Positions 22,273-31,452 of a DNA stretch of 64,000 nt are shown piece by piece (position 1 is the first letter of the stretch; every line of letters begins with the position of its first letter). The DNA comes from Nitrospirota bacterium. GTDB lineage: Bacteria; Nitrospirota; Thermodesulfovibrionia; Thermodesulfovibrionales; UBA6898. The DNA lies in contig JACRHC010000033.1 of the NCBI GenBank assembly GCA_016217675.1, positions 1-64,000 of the forward strand. Reading direction: 5' to 3'. The translations under genes and the position numbers were made by a program. Under the pieces are notes generated by a model. That model was not told the origin of the DNA, ran no database searches, and was given only the letters and a program-made list of their open reading frames with translations.

Positions 22273-24654
22273 ATGAAAGCGCTCTTTTTCTGTCTTACGG
22301 TATTCTGTCTTCTGTATGGACACGTTGCAGCAGCCGCTGTTCCTGGGCAGTCTGCTATAAACCCTACCCTGAAGTTAGAGTCCTCCAAACTGATATCTAT
22401 TGCAGATAGTGTTGAAAAGGCGATCCGAGATAACAAGACTCCCGGTGCTGTTCTGCTTATCGGAAATCAGGGGGAAGTTGTTTACCGCCGCTCCTTCGGA
22501 TACCGTTCGCTTGAGCCGGAGAAGATACGGATGACCGAAGAGACTATCTTCGATCTGGCATCGCTCACAAAAGCAATAGCAACCACCACTGCGGTTATGC
22601 AGCTTGCTGAGCAGAAGAAGCTGAATATCGAGGCGCCGGTTGCCCGTTACTGGCCCGCCTTTAAGAAAAACGGCAAAGGGTCTATTACGGTGCGGCAGCT
22701 TCTGACCCATTATTCCGGGCTCCGGCCTGATCTGAGTCTTCAGCCCAAGTGGTCAGGCTATAAAAAGGCAATGGCCAAGATCATTGCCGAGAGACCTGAA
22801 ATACCGCCTAACAGCGGATTTATATACAGCGATATCAACTTTGAAGTTTTAGGCGAACTCGTGCGCAGAATAACCGGGCAGCCTTTAGACAGATATTGCG
22901 CTGAACATATCTTCAAACCGCTGGGCATGAAAGACACCGCCTTCAAGCCTTCACCATCCCTGCTTGACAGGATAGCTCCCACGCATTTTGCCCCGCAAAA
23001 ACAGCGCTGCGGAGTGGTCCACGACCCCTCCTGCTTCAATATGGGAGGCGTGGCAGGACATGCAGGACTGTTCTCGACTGCAGACGACCTTGCTGTTTTT
23101 GCCCGGATGCTCCTGAACAAGGGAACGCACCGCGGCAGGAAGATCCTCAGCGCAAAGACGGTTGAACTGATGACAACTCCCCAGTCACCACAGGGGATGA
23201 AAAGAGTTCGGGGATTAGGATGGGATCTGGAGGCGCCTTTTTTCTCTAATCGTGAAGCCCTGTTGCCGCTTGGTGCATACGGACACCTCGGCTATACCGG
23301 CACATCACTCTGGATCGATCCTGTCACTGAGACCTATATAATTGTCCTGACAAACCGCGTTTATCCTGATGGCAGGGGAGATATAAAAGAGTTACGCGCT
23401 GAGATCAAAAAGGCAGTTGCCGATGCCTTCGGACCTGCCACCTGCAGCGAGGTTCTCGAAAAAAGACCCGGGCTTGGTGGCCGTTATCATTGTTTGAAAA
23501 CAGAGACCCCGAACGAGCGTATAAGCAGAAAAGTGATGACCGGCATTGATGTCCTGTCTGCGGAAAACTTCCTGCCACTGAAAGGCTTGCGCGTGGGCCT
23601 CATAACCAACCATACCGGCCTTGATGCAAAGGGACAGCGCACGATCGACCTGCTTCGCAGTGCCCCGGGCCTGAAACTGACTGCCCTATTCAGCCCCGAG
23701 CACGGCCTCACAGGCACGGTCGATCAGCGAGTGAACTCCACAACAGATCCCGGCACCGGACTTCCTGTGTACAGCCTGTACGGCAGCGTAAGAAGACCTA
23801 CAGAGGAGATGCTCAAAGACCTTGATGCCCTGGTCTTCGATATCCAGGATGCCGGGGTCCGCTTTTATACCTACATCAGTACTATGGGATATGCGATGGA
23901 AGCAGCCGCGAAAAAGGGGATCGACTTTTATGTGCTCGACAGGCCAAACCCGCTCAATGCCTCAGTCGTGGAGGGGCCAGTGCTGGACAGGGACCTGCTG
24001 TCGTTTACCGGTTATTTCCCTCTGCCACTGCGCCATGGCATGACCGTAGGGGAACTTGCAGAGATGTTCAATGCTGAAAACATGATAGGGGCGAAACTGC
24101 ATGTCATCAAATTATCAGGTTATGACCGTAATGCCTGGTTCGACGAGACAGTGCTAAGGTGGGTCAATCCTTCTCCGAACCTGCGCAGTCTCACCGAAGC
24201 AATCCTCTATCCCGGGGTCGCGATAGTCGAAGGCTCAAATCTGAGCGTAGGCCGCGGAACCGATACACCCTTCGAAATCTTAGGCGCTCCGTGGATCAAT
24301 GCTGAGAGGCTTGCTGAGTATCTGAACAGCAAGAATATCCCGGGCGTAAGTTTCAGGCCTGTCAGGTTCACACCGAACAGTGACGCATATAAGAATAAGA
24401 CGTGCCAGGGGGTCAGGATAACGCTTACTGACAGACAGACACTGAATGTTGCGGATATGGGGATCGAAATTGTCAGTGCACTCCATAAACTGTATCCTGC
24501 GGATTTCCAGCTTGATAAGATACTCGGGATGATCGGATCGAAGAGAGTGTTACAGGATTTTAAGGACGGCCTCGATCCGGGATCGATCGCTCTTCAGTGG
24601 CAAAGCAGCCTTTCACAGTTTCTTGCCCTGCGCTCGAAATATCTTCTTTATTAG
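22273..24654 (+). CDS. Fusion of beta-lactamase-type serine hydrolase and NamZ-like exo-muramidase (DUF1343)
   Basis: The 793-residue exported protein has a signal peptide (about 1-22) and then a class C beta-lactamase-type domain (about 35-390) with SLTK (Ser97, Lys100), YSD (from Tyr185) and GHLGYTGT. A DUF1343 domain follows (about 415-793): GLITNHTGLD, LFSPEHGLTG, VFDIQDAGVRFYTY, LDRPNPLN. DUF1343 includes NamZ, an exo-beta-N-acetylmuramidase of peptidoglycan recycling, and the serine-hydrolase fold often acts as a peptidase or esterase on wall fragments. Joining the two in one chain suggests concerted processing of muropeptides. It follows the previous gene by 19 bases. Confidence 0.88.
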   Translation: MKALFFCLTVFCLLYGHVAAAAVPGQSAINPTLKLESSKLISIADSVEKAIRDNKTPGAVLLIGNQGEVVYRRSFGYRSLEPEKIRMTEETIFDLASLTKAIATTTAVMQLAEQKKLNIEAPVARYWPAFKKNGKGSITVRQLLTHYSGLRPDLSLQPKWSGYKKAMAKIIAERPEIPPNSGFIYSDINFEVLGELVRRITGQPLDRYCAEHIFKPLGMKDTAFKPSPSLLDRIAPTHFAPQKQRCGVVHDPSCFNMGGVAGHAGLFSTADDLAVFARMLLNKGTHRGRKILSAKTVELMTTPQSPQGMKRVRGLGWDLEAPFFSNREALLPLGAYGHLGYTGTSLWIDPVTETYIIVLTNRVYPDGRGDIKELRAEIKKAVADAFGPATCSEVLEKRPGLGGRYHCLKTETPNERISRKVMTGIDVLSAENFLPLKGLRVGLITNHTGLDAKGQRTIDLLRSAPGLKLTALFSPEHGLTGTVDQRVNSTTDPGTGLPVYSLYGSVRRPTEEMLKDLDALVFDIQDAGVRFYTYISTMGYAMEAAAKKGIDFYVLDRPNPLNASVVEGPVLDRDLLSFTGYFPLPLRHGMTVGELAEMFNAENMIGAKLHVIKLSGYDRNAWFDETVLRWVNPSPNLRSLTEAILYPGVAIVEGSNLSVGRGTDTPFEILGAPWINAERLAEYLNSKNIPGVSFRPVRFTPNSDAYKNKTCQGVRITLTDRQTLNVADMGIEIVSALHKLYPADFQLDKILGMIGSKRVLQDFKDGLDPGSIALQWQSSLSQFLALRSKYLLY

Positions 24655-24722
24655 AGTACCACCAAGAGATAGTCCCCATTACAATTCATTATTGCCAGCC
24701 GGTTATTTGCCTTTTCGCCTTT

Positions 24723-25343
24723 TTAGAGCAATTTGCCTCTCTCAAGCTGCGTTATGATCGTTTCGATGAACGGATTGATGGCTCCCTCCCGCGACATCTC
24801 CACCTTGGTTCGTGAAAGGTAGGACCAAACAAGTGTTTCACTGCGTACATCATAGATATTCGTGACCATGGTAAAGAATTCTGCATCATAGGCTCTGCCG
24901 GGCACAGCAACAACAGAAAACGAGTCAGCATAAAAGGAATTCCAACCGGAATAGTAACTCACCGGCACCAGATAGACACCACCCGGAACGAGCTGAGAGT
25001 ATTCATCTTTGCTGACAGCCCGTATCACCACAACGTTCTGAACACCCAACTCCTTGACCTTTGCCGCAATAGCCTCACGGGCAGACTTCGATCCCAACTG
25101 CGGGATGACCTTATTGCTCGCGATTGCCTCGATGCCAAGGTCACTCAACCGCCAGGCAAGCATATTTTCTGCATGATCCCGCATACGATCAAGTTCAGCT
25201 ACAGCGATGACCAGGGTCTTCCCAAGCTTTTGCGTATGCTTCTCATCCTTCCAGACATGCAGAGTTTTGGTCGAGGCACACGAAGTCGTAAACAGTGTGA
25301 GCGCCAACCCGATCAAGAAACTTTTTTGCAATAAGACGTTCAT
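24723..25343 (-). CDS. Lipoprotein of unknown function
   Basis: The 206-residue protein has a lipoprotein signal (LIGLALTLFTTSC; the lipidated Cys is residue 22). The mature part resembles DUF4136-type lipoproteins: an N-terminal strand TKTLHVWKD, an alternating fold and a C-terminal VTNIYDVRSETLVWSYLSRT, where family members describe conversion to a secretable form. GGAGAG precedes the ATG. It is the last gene of the envelope island, 43 bases after the patatin gene. No catalytic motif is seen. Confidence 0.65.
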   Translation of the reverse strand: MNVLLQKSFLIGLALTLFTTSCASTKTLHVWKDEKHTQKLGKTLVIAVAELDRMRDHAENMLAWRLSDLGIEAIASNKVIPQLGSKSAREAIAAKVKELGVQNVVVIRAVSKDEYSQLVPGGVYLVPVSYYSGWNSFYADSFSVVAVPGRAYDAEFFTMVTNIYDVRSETLVWSYLSRTKVEMSREGAINPFIETIITQLERGKLL

Positions 25344-25386
25344 TTAATTGACTCTCCTTTTTTTGTAAAATTATACCGGCTCTCCG

Positions 25387-27612
25387 TCAGAACGTCCTGC
25401 CGAGATAGAAGTACCCTGCAGTCCGACCCTCGCCTGCATGCCCAAGGCCAAGGTAAAGCGGGCCCAGGATGGTATCGTACCCGACAAAGACACTTCCCGC
25501 GACCTCAAGGTTGCCAAGGGCAAAGTCCTTCTGCCAGACATTGCCTGCTTCGAGTGATCCTCCAAGATAGAGGGAACCGATGAACGACTCACCCACTTTG
25601 TGGTATGAGATCACCCTTCCAAGCACCATATGCTGGCCACGAAGCTGGTTGGACTGGAGTCCTGAGAGATTGAGAAATCCGCCGAGATTGAATTCATCGT
25701 AGTACGGGAGTTCATTGCCGATGTGCGTGCCGGCCTTGACAGACACGAGAACAGTCTGCTTTTTGAAGGTGAATACACCTCCGCCGCTGACTTCAACCTT
25801 ATTATAACTGTCATCTGAACCGAGCGCTTTCAGCGAGGAGATTGCATCAAAACGGGCCCTGTAGCCCTTGTTGGGGAAATTCACGTTGTCAATTTGATCA
25901 AGAACTCCCCGGGCAATAACTGCCCCTCTACTGATCTGATCTTTCGAAAGGTCAGCGTCACCGATCCGCTGATCTGCCCTGAATCTGCCATACTGAAGGC
26001 CTATCCTCGCCTCGCCATATCTCCCCGGCTGGAAACCCAGATCAATCCCGCCGACATAGCGCGATACGTCGAACTGGGCAACCCTTTGATTTCCATCAAA
26101 GACCGTGAACGGTTCCCGCTTATAGCGAACATAGGGAGATACAAAAAAAAGACCTTTGGTCGTAAGAGGCTGATAAAATTCAGAGTAAACCCCGCTTGGT
26201 GAGCCGATATCGATCTCGGTCTTCCACTCCGCGCCCAGACTGTTCACCCACCGCCGGGTGTAATCAAAAAGGATGTTGTATCTGCTCGTTCCTTTAAATT
26301 CACTCTCGAGGGCCAGGCCAAGGCGGAGATAGTTCGGCCCCCAGGATCTTTCCCTGGCCTTCACGACAAGCTCGTAACCGTCCCGCTGCCTTTTGACCTG
26401 CAGGTCAACCCGCTCGAAATCTCCTGTGCCATATACAATACCGGCTTCTTCTTTCAGTTTGTCGACATTGACTGTGTCTCCGGGTCTGATCGAAAGTTTA
26501 TTCGCCACGACATTCGGAGAGATATAAGACTCACCCTCCATCTCGATCTTTATCGAGGCAACCTTCACCTCATTCACCTGCTCAGCATGATGGCGTGCAG
26601 TGAAAGCAGCATAATCGGCATCAGAGACCGAATATTTTTTCAGGCTGTCGATCTTTTCCCTGGCAGCCTTTTCACCGATAGCGGCGATCTCTGCAGCCTT
26701 GTCAAAGTCTCCGGAGTCAAGTTTTCCCAGTGTTGGCTTGATATAAACATCCTTCGGACCGAGGGTCCTGATCTGTTCCTCGACATTCTGACGTATCATG
26801 ATATCGAGCATCTGGTTCATAATCGAGACCGGTCCTCCAAGGTCCTTACGGGTCAAGAGCGGCTTCCCTACATCTACACAGATTATGATATCAGCCCCCA
26901 TTTGGCGAACGATATCAACCGGTACATTCCTGACCATGCCACCATCAATAAGGAACCGGCCGCCCAGCTCAATAGGGGGAAATGCGCCCGGCACCGACAT
27001 GCTCGCCCGCGCTGCATCCGCAAGACTGCCGTCCTTAAGCACGACCATCTCGCCCGTTTCAAGGTCTGCAGCAACAGCCCGGAAAGGTACGGGTAATTTG
27101 TCGAAATTTTTGACATCAGAGGTGTGGAGCATAAGCATTTCGAATAACACGTTTACCTTCTGGTCTTTGATAAGACCTTTGGGCATTACCAGTTTGCCAT
27201 CCTTTACGCCCAGAGCAAGACCTGAGAGGATTGTATAGTCTTCCCGTTTCCTGCGGAAATCGATATCCTGACGGGCAGGATCTCCTGAAAAGACATCTTT
27301 CCAGTCGATTGTGGTGACAACCTTTTCGAGTTCAGAGGCAGAAAGACCTGAGGCATAGAGGGCCCCAACAATTGCACCCATACTGGTGCCGGCAATATAA
27401 TCAACCGGGATCTTCTGCTCCTCCAATACCTTCAGCACCCCGATATGGGCAGCCCCTTTTGCCCCGCCGCCGCCTAATACAAGGCCGATCTTCGGGCGCT
27501 GAGACTGTTTAGTCTCAGGACCCTCTCCACCAAAAGAAGGCAGTGGTGCGAGCACCAGAATCAAGAGCATAATGCCAAGGACACCGGCTAACAACTTACC
27601 TCTACCTCTCAT
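25387..27612 (-). CDS. Patatin-like phospholipase with POTRA and outer-membrane barrel (type Vd-like)
   Basis: The 741-residue protein has a signal peptide (about 1-28) and a patatin domain (about 40-330) with the oxyanion loop GGGGAKG, the nucleophile motif GTSMG (Ser77) and the dyad aspartate in LIDGGMV (Asp223). A POTRA-like segment follows (about 350-425; VNKLSIRPGDTVNVDKL), then a beta-barrel of the BamA/surface-antigen type ending in GYFYLGRTF with a terminal phenylalanine. This matches the PlpD/FplA class in which the barrel anchors or exports a lipase. It overlaps the YiiX-like gene by four bases. Substrate lipids are not predictable. Confidence 0.9.
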   Translation of the reverse strand: MRGRGKLLAGVLGIMLLILVLAPLPSFGGEGPETKQSQRPKIGLVLGGGGAKGAAHIGVLKVLEEQKIPVDYIAGTSMGAIVGALYASGLSASELEKVVTTIDWKDVFSGDPARQDIDFRRKREDYTILSGLALGVKDGKLVMPKGLIKDQKVNVLFEMLMLHTSDVKNFDKLPVPFRAVAADLETGEMVVLKDGSLADAARASMSVPGAFPPIELGGRFLIDGGMVRNVPVDIVRQMGADIIICVDVGKPLLTRKDLGGPVSIMNQMLDIMIRQNVEEQIRTLGPKDVYIKPTLGKLDSGDFDKAAEIAAIGEKAAREKIDSLKKYSVSDADYAAFTARHHAEQVNEVKVASIKIEMEGESYISPNVVANKLSIRPGDTVNVDKLKEEAGIVYGTGDFERVDLQVKRQRDGYELVVKARERSWGPNYLRLGLALESEFKGTSRYNILFDYTRRWVNSLGAEWKTEIDIGSPSGVYSEFYQPLTTKGLFFVSPYVRYKREPFTVFDGNQRVAQFDVSRYVGGIDLGFQPGRYGEARIGLQYGRFRADQRIGDADLSKDQISRGAVIARGVLDQIDNVNFPNKGYRARFDAISSLKALGSDDSYNKVEVSGGGVFTFKKQTVLVSVKAGTHIGNELPYYDEFNLGGFLNLSGLQSNQLRGQHMVLGRVISYHKVGESFIGSLYLGGSLEAGNVWQKDFALGNLEVAGSVFVGYDTILGPLYLGLGHAGEGRTAGYFYLGRTF

Positions 27613-29099
27613 CTCCCCTCCCTGACCGCCAGTGCCAGCTTCACCAAAGCCCAGTATGGTGCCTCATAGCCGTGTTTCTTTTTATAGTTTTCAGCTTCAG
27701 CAGCAAGACGCTCCTCAATAAGCTTATGTTTCTCCATGTATTCCCGGCTGCGCAGCGCTGCTGCTGCCGGCATGCCCTCCGGTATCGGTCCGGCCTTGCC
27801 GAATTGATTCAGCAGCATGCTGTATGCCTTGGCAACGTGTGCAAGGGGCAGCAGGTACAAATGATAACCGGGCTCATCGCCCTTTTCCGCACCGTCCAGC
27901 ATCACATCGGTAACGGCATTATCAATGCGGTCCTTCTTCAACGTCTCAGGGTCACGCCATTCTGCTACCACGCGCAACTGTGGATCGTATTCGAGATCAG
28001 AGGGTTCCTGTGTTTCGTCGAAATGTTTCACACCGAAAGCGGCCAGCCACCTCCTCAGCCCGGGGGAGGAAATATGTGACAGACCTGCCCAGAGATTAAC
28101 ATCAAAGCGCGCATACGCTTCCGACGCAACTTCAGAGCAAAATAGTTTTGAATGGTCCCTATAGTCCATTGAAAAATCATAGGGGATATGTCCTTCAGTT
28201 GCCCGCTTGTAAGCATATTCAGCAGCCTTGTGCGGTAACAACGGATCCTTCACCATTTGAGAGAGGTCCATCCGGGGCCTGAGCAGCATCACTCGCAGTT
28301 TCTTGTCTGTGAGATACTGTTCGGCTGTCGAAACAACAACACCCACTTCAATATGCGCCTCAACGATCTTTGCCTCTTTTGTCATCGGATCGACATAGAC
28401 AAAGGCTATATGAGAAAAGTTGCCGGGATAGTCGTTTCCCCGCGCGATCAGCGCCGACGTCGGGGCGCCGCCGCGGGAGACAAGGATGTCGCCACTGTGA
28501 AGGCGAACATTTCGAACGTCCGCAAACGGTGTTGCAGAAGGCTCATCAGTGCCCCTCATCAAGGCGGGATATGCTCCTGCAGGCGCCTGCATAAGGATCT
28601 CTTCTACGGCCCCACGGGCCCCATACAGCAGACGATACAGTGTGATTCGGGCCGCCTCACTTTTCATGCCCCAGCGTTCCGACTGCCGCTTCACCACTGC
28701 CCGCATATCAGCAGCAAAGTCGAGATACTCCGCAAGGCCAACGTTGCATGCGCTGACCAGCGGGGCAGACTCGAACATGCCCCGCTCCAGTTTGTCGAAT
28801 TCAGGAGCGTCGGGGTTCAGCTTCCGGGCATCAATGTAAGCGAGAAGTTTTTTCAGGCCATCAAGCCGCAATCTGATATCTGCTTCGACTCCTTTGCAGC
28901 TTGTCTGTCGCAACTCTGCATATTTTGACTCAAGTGCCATCCAATAGGAATCCTCATTCCAGACAAAGGCCTGCCTTATTGCAGGGGAGGACTGCGTTGC
29001 TGCCTCAAGGCCCGGGCAGTCAAGGATGGGCGGCAAAAAGGTGACCGCAAGCAACAGAGCAAGTAGGACAACATGCCTGATCATACGGCGGCATGTCAT
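27609..29099 (-). CDS. YiiX-like permuted papain-fold hydrolase, exported
   Basis: This protein of 496 residues, counted from ATG 29099, is chosen because GGGAGGA precedes it; a GTG nine codons upstream is the alternative. It has a signal-peptide or anchor region (MIRHVVLLALLLAVTFLPPI). The central domain (about 195-345) has the circularly permuted NlpC/P60 pattern of YiiX/YaeF: LHSGDILVSRGG, then the histidine in NFSHIAFVYV, VEAHIEVGV and the cysteine in KLFCSEVASEAY. Family members are amidases or thioesterases on peptidoglycan or lipid-linked substrates. Its coupling to the patatin-barrel gene hints at joint lipid or wall hydrolysis. Confidence 0.82.
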   Translation of the reverse strand: MTCRRMIRHVVLLALLLAVTFLPPILDCPGLEAATQSSPAIRQAFVWNEDSYWMALESKYAELRQTSCKGVEADIRLRLDGLKKLLAYIDARKLNPDAPEFDKLERGMFESAPLVSACNVGLAEYLDFAADMRAVVKRQSERWGMKSEAARITLYRLLYGARGAVEEILMQAPAGAYPALMRGTDEPSATPFADVRNVRLHSGDILVSRGGAPTSALIARGNDYPGNFSHIAFVYVDPMTKEAKIVEAHIEVGVVVSTAEQYLTDKKLRVMLLRPRMDLSQMVKDPLLPHKAAEYAYKRATEGHIPYDFSMDYRDHSKLFCSEVASEAYARFDVNLWAGLSHISSPGLRRWLAAFGVKHFDETQEPSDLEYDPQLRVVAEWRDPETLKKDRIDNAVTDVMLDGAEKGDEPGYHLYLLPLAHVAKAYSMLLNQFGKAGPIPEGMPAAAALRSREYMEKHKLIEERLAAEAENYKKKHGYEAPYWALVKLALAVREGR

Positions 29100-29129
29100 G
29101 AATAAGAGTGTCCTCCCATCAACCACGGA

Positions 29130-29897
29130 TTACTTCTTCTCTTCGGCCTTTTTCTTGCCATGGGCTTCGTCCAGGCGGGTGCGGAACTTCATTGCCCAGT
29201 AGTCAAAGGCGTCCCTGGTAAATGCCCATGCCTTATAGGACTTGAAATACTGCCCGTATCCCTTTGTTACCGCTTTGCCCACACCTTTGCTGGTATCAAT
29301 GTCATACTTCTTCGGATACCTCGTCTCAACATACGAGAAGACCTGCTCCAGGGTCATGCTATCGAGGCCTTCAACCTCAATTGCCGTGCGACCGAGATAA
29401 GGCGCGCTGCCCACACCACCCTCTGACACGGCCCCTGAGGCAAGATCAGGAACAGTTGCAAAGGGAATAGCCAACGTCGCGACGCTCATTGCAGGCTTTG
29501 TAGGAACAAGGTCTGTGATCGCAATCCTCACCCTGAGCACGTCCGAACCGGGCTCGTTCACCAGCAGATATTCATTCCCCAGCTCCCGCTTGATCGCTTC
29601 CCGGAAATAGTCTGTCAGGGCCATCATCTCTGCAGGGTCAAAGGCCATGTATTCGGCATCCTTCTGCAGCACCACCACAATCCTCTCAAGCTGAATCTTG
29701 CGGTATTTCTTCATATCTATATTCGAGTTTCTGTATTTCTTCACACCGGATTTGTCCGGGTCTGCCTTGAGCTTCGAATAGTCGCTCAGGTAGCCTGAAT
29801 ATTTCGGTGCAGCAGCCTCTTTCGCAAATACGCTTCCGGCAAGCAGCAGAAACAGAACCGGCAGCATAACAAGACATTGTTTCAGATTCTTTGTCAT
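29130..29897 (-). CDS. DUF3313 family exported protein
   Basis: The 255-residue protein has a signal peptide (about 1-25, ending FAKEA). The DUF3313 start YSGYLSDYSKLKAD is followed by a conserved SNIDMKKYRKIQLERI segment and the AITDLVPTKPAM region. The end is lysine-rich. It is not clearly lipidated, since no cysteine follows the signal peptide. DUF3313 proteins are periplasmic or outer-membrane-associated proteins of unknown role. It lies 30 bases before the YiiX-like gene in the same operon. Confidence 0.8.
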   Translation of the reverse strand: MTKNLKQCLVMLPVLFLLLAGSVFAKEAAAPKYSGYLSDYSKLKADPDKSGVKKYRNSNIDMKKYRKIQLERIVVVLQKDAEYMAFDPAEMMALTDYFREAIKRELGNEYLLVNEPGSDVLRVRIAITDLVPTKPAMSVATLAIPFATVPDLASGAVSEGGVGSAPYLGRTAIEVEGLDSMTLEQVFSYVETRYPKKYDIDTSKGVGKAVTKGYGQYFKSYKAWAFTRDAFDYWAMKFRTRLDEAHGKKKAEEKK

Positions 29898-29937
29898 TAT
29901 GTTTTCTCCTTTTGAATTCGATACAGATTATTCACTG

Positions 29938-30351
29938 TTACTTCTTCAGTCCTACGTCCTTCAGCGCCTGTCTGCAGCGGCCGCTCACCTTTGCGTCATT
30001 CTTCTCAATGCAGGTGAGGAGCCTTCCTTCCCCCGGCTTTATGTTCGCGCAGTTGGCCTTGAGGTCATCCCTGCATTCGTTGGCAACATAGCTCAGAGAT
30101 GTCAGCGCACGTTCCAGCTGGGATGCAGCATCATAGACCGCATACTCGCAGCGTGCCGAGATTTTATCGCTGTGTGCGTACAAACAGGCCAGCAGCCGGC
30201 CATCTCCGGCCTTCACGTCCTTGCAGTATGTCCCAAGCTCAGCCTTGCAGCCTTCGGCAAAGGTCTCGATAATCCCTTTTTCTGCTGCGCCAACAACCCC
30301 AGAAGACATCATCAATCCCAGAACAACAAACACTCCCATCTTTCTCAGCAT
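29938..30351 (-). CDS. Exported cysteine-rich repeat protein (GLG1-like repeats)
   Basis: The 137-residue protein has a signal peptide (MLRKMGVFVVLGLMMSSGVVGA) and two units of the cysteine-rich repeat also found in Golgi apparatus protein 1. Each unit has the form CKAELGTYCKDVKAGDGRLLACLYAHSDKISARC; the second starts CRDDLKANCANIKPGEGRLL. Four cysteines per unit probably form disulfides. Start ATG 30351 with GGAAAGG upstream is preferred to TTG 30366. Bacterial members are periplasmic and functionally unknown. Confidence 0.8.
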   Translation of the reverse strand: MLRKMGVFVVLGLMMSSGVVGAAEKGIIETFAEGCKAELGTYCKDVKAGDGRLLACLYAHSDKISARCEYAVYDAASQLERALTSLSYVANECRDDLKANCANIKPGEGRLLTCIEKNDAKVSGRCRQALKDVGLKK

Positions 30352-30439
30352 ATTAGCCCTTTCCAAAGCGTTATTGTAAACGGCATATAAAGCCGTCTCA
30401 TATCAAATCACAATAATTCTTTCTTCCGCAAACTCGTTG

Positions 30440-30838
30440 TTAGGGATAGGTTGTGCAGGCCCCGAAAATAATAAAAGCCGCATCCCATCCGGCAAAAGAT
30501 GCCCTCATATTTCCTGTAAAGCGATCAATGGCAATAGTCCAGCCAAGCCCTACCTCATATCCCTGAAGAACGAGCTGGTCCTCATCCTTATCCATGGAGC
30601 GGATCTTTGTTGTCCTCAGAGGGCCTGCAATCTCATTTTTTGCAAAATCGATGCGTACGAATTTAGGAGCTCCCATGATCTCGGGGATACCTCTGTCGCA
30701 TGCCTGCCCGGGATCACAATCAAGCGCCTCTATGCTTGCGCAGAGAAGCGGCTTTGTGCCGTCAATGACATCTCCGGCAAATACAGGGGAAACAACCACA
30801 CATAAAGCGAACAGGATCAAAACGGCAAATATTCTCAT
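30440..30838 (-). CDS. Exported protein of unknown function
   Basis: The 132-residue protein has a clear signal peptide (MRIFAVLILFALCVVVSPVFA). The mature domain has four cysteines (in LLCASIEALDCDPGQACDRG and near the end, FGACTTYP) and a predicted beta-rich middle (FVRIDFAKNEIAGPLRTTKI). GGGAGG precedes the ATG. I recognise no confident family. It is in the middle of the envelope island, 14 bases after the glycine-zipper gene. Confidence 0.7.
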   Translation of the reverse strand: MRIFAVLILFALCVVVSPVFAGDVIDGTKPLLCASIEALDCDPGQACDRGIPEIMGAPKFVRIDFAKNEIAGPLRTTKIRSMDKDEDQLVLQGYEVGLGWTIAIDRFTGNMRASFAGWDAAFIIFGACTTYP

Positions 30839-30852
30839 TTTAGATTTCCTCC

Positions 30853-31359
30853 CTATTTAACCAGATAGCCCCGGCCTTCCATACATACGCCAAAGGCCTT
30901 GTTGAAATGTTGAAGTGTCCCGGCTTTTGCCTGCTCAGCCTGCTGCTCCTTTGCGGCCTTGTTCTTTCTCGCCTGCCTGCCACCGGCCATGGTCCCGGCT
31001 ACGGCACCTATTCCTGCGCCCTTACCGGTATCACCGGCAATGGCACCGATCGCCGCACCTCCAAGCGCACCCCGTGCTGCGCCACGCACCCGCTCACCAC
31101 CACCCGCTGCAGCGCCAGGCTGCTGGGTAGGGGCACTTGCCACGGCCATAGGGTCGATCCCGGTCTGCTGCTTTGCCCAGCCAAAGCATTCACCTTCATC
31201 TTTGCCCTGCTGCGTTGATGACTGACCCTTCGAGGGATACACCACTACCCCGAGGGAAGATGACAAGGACTGTGCTGACGCATTTCCCAACATAGTGCTG
31301 ACTGCAAACAAAATGGTCAAAAGACCGAACATCTTGCTGACTGCTCCACTTTTTTTCAT
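30853..31359 (-). CDS. Glycine-zipper protein, exported
   Basis: The 168-residue protein has a signal peptide (about 1-29, ending ASA). A glycine-zipper segment at about 92-128 (RGALGGAAIGAIAGDTGKGA, then GAVAGTMAGG) would form a helical hairpin in a membrane. A basic, Ala/Gln-rich helix and a C-terminal FGVCMEGRGYLVK follow. Similar YMGG- or Gly-zipper proteins are common envelope components with stress links. TAGGAGGAGATAT precedes the start codon. Confidence 0.75.
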   Translation of the reverse strand: MKKSGAVSKMFGLLTILFAVSTMLGNASAQSLSSSLGVVVYPSKGQSSTQQGKDEGECFGWAKQQTGIDPMAVASAPTQQPGAAAGGGERVRGAARGALGGAAIGAIAGDTGKGAGIGAVAGTMAGGRQARKNKAAKEQQAEQAKAGTLQHFNKAFGVCMEGRGYLVK

Positions 31360-31452
31360 ATATCTCCTCCTACTTGAATATCATGTCCACGAGCGCTGCT
31401 GCAGGACATCCAGGTTGCTGAGAATTGCGCATATTCGATAAAGCATCCATCT

